A program made the translations under genes and the position numbers. 53,891 nucleotides of DNA from Alphaproteobacteria bacterium (GTDB lineage: Bacteria > Pseudomonadota > Alphaproteobacteria > TMED109). Below are positions 49,153 to 53,891 of this stretch, one piece after another. The notes beneath the pieces were generated by a model that had not been told where the DNA came from, did no database searches, and saw only the letters and a list, made by a program, of their open reading frames with translations. The first letter of the stretch is position 1. The number at the start of each line of letters is the position of its first letter. The stretch spans positions 1 to 53,891 of the forward strand of contig JAURCJ010000010.1 in the NCBI GenBank assembly GCA_030828505.1, read 5' to 3'.

Positions 49153-50333
49153 CAGCTTTTTCTTAAAATATTAAAACTATTTTTTAAATCATAAATAAGG
49201 TCCTCAGGATCTTCTAACCCTGCATGAATTCTCAACGTTAAATCTTTATAATTCCATTGATAGGTTTCTCTAATTTTTTCTGGATTAACCGGTAAAATTA
49301 AACTTTCATAACCTCCCCAGCTGAAACCTATATTAAATAGTTTTAAATTATTTATCATTTTATATATATGCTCTTTATGAGTATTCTTTAATATTACGCC
49401 AAATAGACCAGAAGCACCCTCAAAATCTTTTTTCCATGTAGTATATCCAGGGTCTTTCTCTAGAGCAGGATATAAAACTTTAAATACTTCCTTTTGTTTT
49501 AATAGCCATTCAATAATTTTAAATGCATTTTCTTCATGTTTTTTTAGCCTTATACTAAGGCTTTTTAGCCCTCTTAAACCTAAATATATATCATCAGGAC
49601 CGGGGCAAGATCCTAAATTATGTGCAGACTTTCTTATACTTTGAGAATATTTTTTATTAGCTGTAATTACTCCTAACATTGCATCAGAATGACCAACTAT
49701 ATATTTAGTAGCCGATTGGATGCATATATCTACACCATACTGCATAGGCTTAAAATATAAAGATGTTGCCCAGGTATTATCAATAATTGTAATTAACTTA
49801 TGTTTTTTTGCTATTTCAATTAATTGAGGAATATTTTGCATTTCAAAAGTAAGTGATCCTGGAGACTCCATAAAAATTAATTTAGTCTTAGTAGTGATAA
49901 GATCTTGAATATTGCTTCCAATATTAGGTTGATAGAAAGTTGTAGTAATACCCATATTTTTAAGGAGACCTTTTGTTAAGTTTCTTGATACACCATATGC
50001 ACTATCTGTCATAAGTATATGATCGCCTGTTTTTAAGACTGCTAATAAAGACGCCACTATTGCAGCTGTTCCTGATGATGTCGCTACCGCTGAATACGCT
50101 TCATCAATATCTGCTATTGCAGCTTCAAACTCAAAAGTAGCAGGATTGCCAAACCTTCCATAAAAAAGGGTTTGAGTATTCTTTTTTTTAATTTTTGTTT
50201 GCATTTCTTCCACGTTATCAAATAGGACAGTGGACCCTCTATAGATTGGACTATTTACAAAGCTATTTGATATTTTTTTTCTTTTTCCTGCAAGAATATT
50301 TTTTGTATCTTTTTTATAATTATTTTTAACCAT
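49152..50333 (-). CDS. metC: Cystathionine beta-lyase (PLP-dependent)
   Basis: 393-residue fold-type I PLP enzyme of the Cys/Met metabolism family. The PLP Lys210 is in SATKYIVGHSDAMLG; TSSGTAAI near residue 86 binds phosphate; DNTWATSLYFKP near residue 185 has the cofactor Asp. The DNTWAT and GHSD patterns match MetC better than cystathionine gamma-synthase. It releases homocysteine (or sulfide from cysteine), pyruvate and ammonia. First gene of an operon with DUF192 and modE. Confidence 0.9.
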   Translation of the reverse strand: MVKNNYKKDTKNILAGKRKKISNSFVNSPIYRGSTVLFDNVEEMQTKIKKKNTQTLFYGRFGNPATFEFEAAIADIDEAYSAVATSSGTAAIVASLLAVLKTGDHILMTDSAYGVSRNLTKGLLKNMGITTTFYQPNIGSNIQDLITTKTKLIFMESPGSLTFEMQNIPQLIEIAKKHKLITIIDNTWATSLYFKPMQYGVDICIQSATKYIVGHSDAMLGVITANKKYSQSIRKSAHNLGSCPGPDDIYLGLRGLKSLSIRLKKHEENAFKIIEWLLKQKEVFKVLYPALEKDPGYTTWKKDFEGASGLFGVILKNTHKEHIYKMINNLKLFNIGFSWGGYESLILPVNPEKIRETYQWNYKDLTLRIHAGLEDPEDLIYDLKNSFNILRKS

Positions 50334-50390
50334 ATATTTTTTCTTATTTTTACTTTATTATAATAATATTTTTATTGATCGAGATAATTT

Positions 50391-51659
50391 ATGTCATATT
50401 ACAAAAAATTAAGTTTTACACAAAAAATATTAGTATCAATGCTTCTAGGTGCAGCACTTGGTATAATATTAAATAATATAAACATATATCATATTTTAAT
50501 AAATCAATATTTATCTAATGGAGTTTTTGAAGTTTTAGGAAAATTGTTTGTTAACAGTTTGAAGATGTTAGTCGTACCTTTAGTATTTTGTTCTATTACA
50601 GTTGGAATTACTTCTTTAGGTAATTTATCTCTAATGGGAAGAATTGGTTTTAAAGCCATTCTTATTTATTTATTAACTACAGCTGTAGCAATATCATTGG
50701 CTTTAATTTGTGCTTCAGTAATCAAACCTGGACAGGGCCTTGAAATTAGTAATTCTATACAGTTTACAGCTAAAGAAGCTCCTTCTTTAGCTTCTGTTTT
50801 AATATCTATTGTTCCTTCAAACCCAATACTGGCAATGGCAGAAGGAGAAATGTTACAAATAATTCTGTTTGCTATTATCTTAGGAATAGCAATTACAATT
50901 ACTGGCACCAAGGCAGAAGCTTTTAAAAAAGGTATCGTAAGTCTTAACGATATAATGATGAATATGGTGTCTATTATAATGAAGTTTGCTCCTATTGGTG
51001 TTTTTTGCTTAATTGCTAAAACATTTGCTACGCAAGGAATAGATATGATTGTTCCTTTATTATCCTATTTTATAACTGTATCATTAGTTTTACTTCTACA
51101 TGTTTTCTTGACTTACTCTGCCTTTCTTAAATTTATAGGAAATGTCTCACCATTTTTATTCTTTAAAAAAATGCGTACTGCAATTGTCTTTGCGTTTAGC
51201 ACTGCCTCTTCAAATGCTACAATTCCAGTTACACTCAATACGGTTGAAAAAAAATTAGGAGTGGATAAGTCCGTAGCTTCATTTACAGTACCATTAGGAG
51301 CCACTATAAATATGGATGGGACTGCTATTATGCAAGGAGTAGCAACTGTATTTATAGCTTCTGTGTATATGATAGATCTAACTATTATAGATTATCTGAC
51401 AGTAATTTTGACAGCAACACTTGCTTCTATTGGAACGGCTGGTGTTCCTGGAGTAGGTTTAATTATGCTTACTATGGTTCTAACTCAAGTAGGCTTGCCT
51501 GTTGAAGGTGTAGCTTTAATAATTGGAATAGATAGGCTACTAGATATGATGAGAACAGCAGTTAACATTACAGGTGATTCTATGGTTTCATTAATTACTA
51601 GTAAATCAGAAAAGAGCTTTAATTTGAATATTTTTCGAGATCCTAAGGCAGGTTTATAA
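50391..51659 (+). CDS. Dicarboxylate/amino acid:cation symporter (DAACS, GltP/DctA-like)
   Basis: 422-residue membrane transporter with eight helices and two re-entrant loops. The serine-rich loop is AFSTASSNATIPVTL near residue 270, NMDGTAIMQGVATVFIA follows near residue 303 and GTAGVPGVGLIM near residue 347. The NMDGT motif binds sodium in this family. Substrates are glutamate, aspartate or C4-dicarboxylates; the loop does not decide which. It sits divergent from metC and convergent with the sulfurtransferase gene (no gap). Confidence 0.92.
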   Translation: MSYYKKLSFTQKILVSMLLGAALGIILNNINIYHILINQYLSNGVFEVLGKLFVNSLKMLVVPLVFCSITVGITSLGNLSLMGRIGFKAILIYLLTTAVAISLALICASVIKPGQGLEISNSIQFTAKEAPSLASVLISIVPSNPILAMAEGEMLQIILFAIILGIAITITGTKAEAFKKGIVSLNDIMMNMVSIIMKFAPIGVFCLIAKTFATQGIDMIVPLLSYFITVSLVLLLHVFLTYSAFLKFIGNVSPFLFFKKMRTAIVFAFSTASSNATIPVTLNTVEKKLGVDKSVASFTVPLGATINMDGTAIMQGVATVFIASVYMIDLTIIDYLTVILTATLASIGTAGVPGVGLIMLTMVLTQVGLPVEGVALIIGIDRLLDMMRTAVNITGDSMVSLITSKSEKSFNLNIFRDPKAGL

Positions 51660-52499
51660 TTATTTTTCTATAAGCTTATTATCTTTATGCCCCCATTCAC
51701 TCCATGAACCATCATATACTTTCCATTCCTTTTTACCTAAAAATTCCAAGGTAAATGCTAGTACACATGCTGTTACTCCTGATCCACATGAAGAAATAGT
51801 TATCTTTTCAAAGTCAAAATTATTTTCATTTAATATTTCAATTATTTTATCTTTATTTATTAAGCATCCTTTATCATCTATAAAAAGATTAAAAGGTATA
51901 TTAATAGAATTTGGGATATGCCCTTTTTGCAGTCCTGGTCGAGGTTCATCCTCAATACCTATGAATCTCCCGGGTGATCTTGCATCAATTATTTGATGAC
52001 TATCACTATTGTAAAGACTTTTTATATCTTTATAATTTGCAACAATATCTTGATTGATTTCACTTACATAATTGCTTTTAGTAATTTTAGTAACGTTATC
52101 AGTTATAGGCCCATTTATGGCTTTCCATGCTTTCATACCTCCATTTAATATTGCAATATTTTTATGATTAAATAACTTGAATAACCACCAAGCTCTTGGT
52201 GAAGTGCCTATACCATCCATTGAATATATTATTATATTACTATTATTTTTTATTCCTAATTTTTGCATATTATATTCAAACTGTTTTTTAGTCGGAATAG
52301 TGTGTGGTAAATTAGAATTAAGATCACAGACTTCATCAATGTTAAAGTATATAGCTCCTGGTATATGGGAATTTAAAAATTCTTTGTATGGATCTCTTTT
52401 TATGTTTGGCAAATACCAAGAAGCATCTAGAAAAATTGTCTTGTTCAACCATTTTTTATCTTTATAAAGCTGGAAAAGTGCATTAGATTCAATTAACAA
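51660..52499 (-). CDS. sseA: 3-Mercaptopyruvate/thiosulfate sulfurtransferase
   Basis: 279 residues with two rhodanese domains. The C-terminal active loop CGSGVTAC has Cys238; CGSGVTA is the pattern of mercaptopyruvate sulfurtransferases. The first domain has ASWYLPN and HIPGAIYFNIDEVCD. It moves sulfur from 3-mercaptopyruvate to acceptors such as thioredoxin or cyanide. It follows the PedC-like permease gene on the same strand by 15 bases and may be part of that operon. Confidence 0.92.
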   Translation of the reverse strand: MLIESNALFQLYKDKKWLNKTIFLDASWYLPNIKRDPYKEFLNSHIPGAIYFNIDEVCDLNSNLPHTIPTKKQFEYNMQKLGIKNNSNIIIYSMDGIGTSPRAWWLFKLFNHKNIAILNGGMKAWKAINGPITDNVTKITKSNYVSEINQDIVANYKDIKSLYNSDSHQIIDARSPGRFIGIEDEPRPGLQKGHIPNSINIPFNLFIDDKGCLINKDKIIEILNENNFDFEKITISSCGSGVTACVLAFTLEFLGKKEWKVYDGSWSEWGHKDNKLIEK

Positions 52500-52514
52500 T
52501 AGAACACCTTATAT

Positions 52515-53354
52515 TTAAGAAGGCTTTCCGCCTCCACCTTTCTTACTCATACCTTTTTGAGGATCGTAACCCAAAGTAGCGAGGAAGAGAAAAATGATAG
52601 TACAAGCTAAAGTGATTATTAAGCCAGGAATATAAACTTGCCCTAACGATGCCCATCTTACTAATTCTACTCCATAAGTAAATGGATTAATATTAGCAAT
52701 CCACCATACAAATTCTGCCCCATTATCTTGTAACCTCCAAAGCGGATATAATGCAGAAGAAATAAAGAACATAGGAAAAATTACAAAGTTCATAGTACCG
52801 GCAAAATTTTCTAATTGTTTAATGTATACTGATATTAATAAGCCTAATGCTCCTAGCATCATACCAAACAAAATAGTAGCAGGTAATATATATATCCACC
52901 CTAAAATAGGAGTAGAAAAATTAACTAGTAAATTAATTATTGGAATACAGATTATTAAAAAAACATAAGCCTGTAAAACTGATAGGAAAGTTCCTGAAAG
53001 CAACTTAGCGGTTAGTAAGTACCATCTAGGTAGAGGAGCAGTTAATAATAATCTCATAACACCCATTTCTCTGTCATATACCATAGATAAGGATGACTGC
53101 ATACCACTAAACAATAAGACCATGCCAATTAGTCCTGGTATTATGTATTCAAAATAATTTACATTTTGAATAGGATAAGGATTATTTATTCCAGGATCCA
53201 CACCTGTAACAGAACCTACGCCAGCTGCAAAAACAAATAACCATAAAGCAGGCCTCACAAAGGCCGATAATAATCTTCCTTTTTGATGAACAAATTTTAC
53301 CGTTTCTCTATATGTTAGACCTCTTAGGGCCAATGTTGCATGTTTTAATTGCAA
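52515..53354 (-). CDS. ABC-2 type transporter permease, PedC-like
   Basis: 279 residues with six membrane spans. FVHQKGRLLSAFVRPALWLFVFAAG near the start (in parts), then GMQSSLSMVYDREMGVMRLLLTAPLPR and NPFTYGVELVRWA, match the ABC permease found beside PQQ-dependent alcohol dehydrogenases (TIGR03861, PedC). In Pseudomonas putida a PedA1A2BC system is linked to lanthanide use. Its ATPase partner is not between it and the binding-protein gene, so it must lie beyond the edge. Confidence 0.85.
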   Translation of the reverse strand: MQLKHATLALRGLTYRETVKFVHQKGRLLSAFVRPALWLFVFAAGVGSVTGVDPGINNPYPIQNVNYFEYIIPGLIGMVLLFSGMQSSLSMVYDREMGVMRLLLTAPLPRWYLLTAKLLSGTFLSVLQAYVFLIICIPIINLLVNFSTPILGWIYILPATILFGMMLGALGLLISVYIKQLENFAGTMNFVIFPMFFISSALYPLWRLQDNGAEFVWWIANINPFTYGVELVRWASLGQVYIPGLIITLACTIIFLFLATLGYDPQKGMSKKGGGGKPS

Positions 53355-53369
53355 AATACTACTCCTACT

Positions 53370-53891
53370 TTATTTACTACATTTATTTTTTGCACTATCT
53401 ATTCCAATAGTATCTAAATTATTTTCTCTATGAACAAAACTTTCTATTGGGGCAATACTTGTTACCCAATTTTCAGTAGACAACATAATGGGTTGTCTTA
53501 ATTGTCTATTCCATGATCTAAAATTTAAAACGGGTCCTTTAGAGCCATCAAGCTTAAAATTATCATTTATAAATGCTTCATGAAATGAAAAATTTTCTTT
53601 ATTTTTAAATCTAACTAATGCTTCTGCTATTGCTCTCATACCGACCCATGCCGCCCAATCTTCTTCACTCATTCTTCTATCATTCATCCTTTCAAATCTT
53701 CCATGGACTTGAGGGGCACCATGTCTAAGATAAGACCAATGCCAAGCTCTTGGAGTTAAACCTGAAGATCCAATTACAGCTGATGGTTTATGAGTTGCAA
53801 AAGGCACTTTATAACTAAACTCTTTATGAGTATCTGCAATATACACTGCATCATATTTTGCAGATCCAGTTAAAAAATCTAAATCATTTTG
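53370..53891 (-). CDS. PQQ-dehydrogenase-associated ABC substrate-binding protein, C-terminal part
   Basis: Open frame running from the right window edge to a stop at 53370, so the N-terminus is missing; about 173 residues are in the window. A GTG at 53846 is internal, since the frame upstream has no stop. GSSGLTPRAWHWSYLRHGAPQ (in parts), DWAAWVGMRAIAEALVRF, FRSWNRQLRQPIML and FVHRENNLDTIG match the periplasmic binding proteins of the PQQ-dependent alcohol dehydrogenase ABC system (TIGR03863). First in a run with the PedC-like permease, 15 bases apart. Confidence 0.85.
   Translation of the reverse strand, partial: QNDLDFLTGSAKYDAVYIADTHKEFSYKVPFATHKPSAVIGSSGLTPRAWHWSYLRHGAPQVHGRFERMNDRRMSEEDWAAWVGMRAIAEALVRFKNKENFSFHEAFINDNFKLDGSKGPVLNFRSWNRQLRQPIMLSTENWVTSIAPIESFVHRENNLDTIGIDSAKNKCSK

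Noticed and set aside
50334-50390. SAM-II riboswitch upstream of metC, common for methionine genes in Alphaproteobacteria
   Set aside because: Only 57 bases separate metC from the divergent symporter gene and they are nearly all A/T without pseudoknot pairing.
53370-53846. Complete short gene starting at GTG 53846
   Set aside because: The frame continues without a stop to the window edge, and the matching family is much longer, so the GTG is internal and the gene is truncated by the edge.

Overview
The window is a continuous, gene-dense stretch of a low-GC (roughly 30%, judged by eye) bacterial chromosome. It fits a free-living, probably marine alphaproteobacterium. Pointers are a DUF1489 protein and a complex I NDUFS4-like subunit, both typical of Alphaproteobacteria; the order ispB / trmN6-like / S49 peptidase / glyQS / ppdK; a BigR/SqrR-type sulfide regulon; a NhaD-type sodium/proton antiporter; and short or overlapping gene junctions. 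Arginine is mostly AGA and A/T-ending codons dominate, except in one molybdenum-hydroxylase operon. I see no rRNA, CRISPR array, insertion sequence, integrase or phage gene. No gene-free stretch exceeds about 211 bases.

Layout. 86-6571: leucine/isovalerate degradation operon (thiolase, methylcrotonyl-CoA carboxylase beta, methylglutaconyl-CoA hydratase, carboxylase alpha, HMG-CoA lyase), followed by a DUF1489 gene. 7038-10717: a secreted HbpS/GlcG-like protein with a D-aminoacylase-type amidohydrolase, then a membrane protein of the PuuD N-terminal family and a hydroxypyruvate-isomerase-like enzyme on the other strand. 10772-20015: a secreted protein, polyprenyl diphosphate synthase, methyltransferase, S49 peptidase, zinc-ribbon protein, glycyl-tRNA synthetase alpha and beta, and pyruvate phosphate dikinase. 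20017-24124: YgfZ, two glycosyltransferases, DUF1330 and PanB. 24207-25129: Bfd and bacterioferritin, each behind a Fur-like site. 25222-27677: MoxR ATPase and VWA protein with a six-cysteine secreted protein between them. 27684-32795: a Liv-type ABC importer with a Tat-exported binding protein.

32906-36638: an SDR, then a two-subunit molybdenum hydroxylase (2Fe-2S subunit plus Tat-exported molybdopterin subunit) with distinct codon use and a strong UUCG terminator. 36692-39821: VOC protein, NhaD, tRNA-Pro(TGG), NDUFS4-like protein, tRNA-Arg(TCT), a lipoprotein and a 35-residue membrane peptide. 39822-42990: an operon of a TPP enzyme, an SDR and an HpcH aldolase. 43034-45626: modABC. 45811-48318: a sulfide-responsive operon (BigR-like regulator, rhodanese, TauE/SafE, persulfide-dioxygenase-like hydrolase). 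48325-50333: metC, DUF192 and a one-domain ModE. 50391-51659: dicarboxylate/amino-acid symporter. 51660-53891: sulfurtransferase, then a PedC-like ABC permease and the C-terminal part of its binding protein, which runs off the right edge.

The most interesting thing I found is a small ModE regulon. A 24-bp Mo-box sits in the -10/spacer of modABC, a repressor position. A second 24-bp Mo-box sits upstream of the -10 of the molybdenum hydroxylase operon, an activator-like position. The only ModE in the window has just the DNA-binding domain and no molybdate-binding domain. The second is the sulfide operon: two identical perfect operators (ATATTAC-N6-GTAATAT), a predicted leaderless regulator mRNA, and the Cys35/Cys101 pair spaced exactly as in BigR and SqrR.
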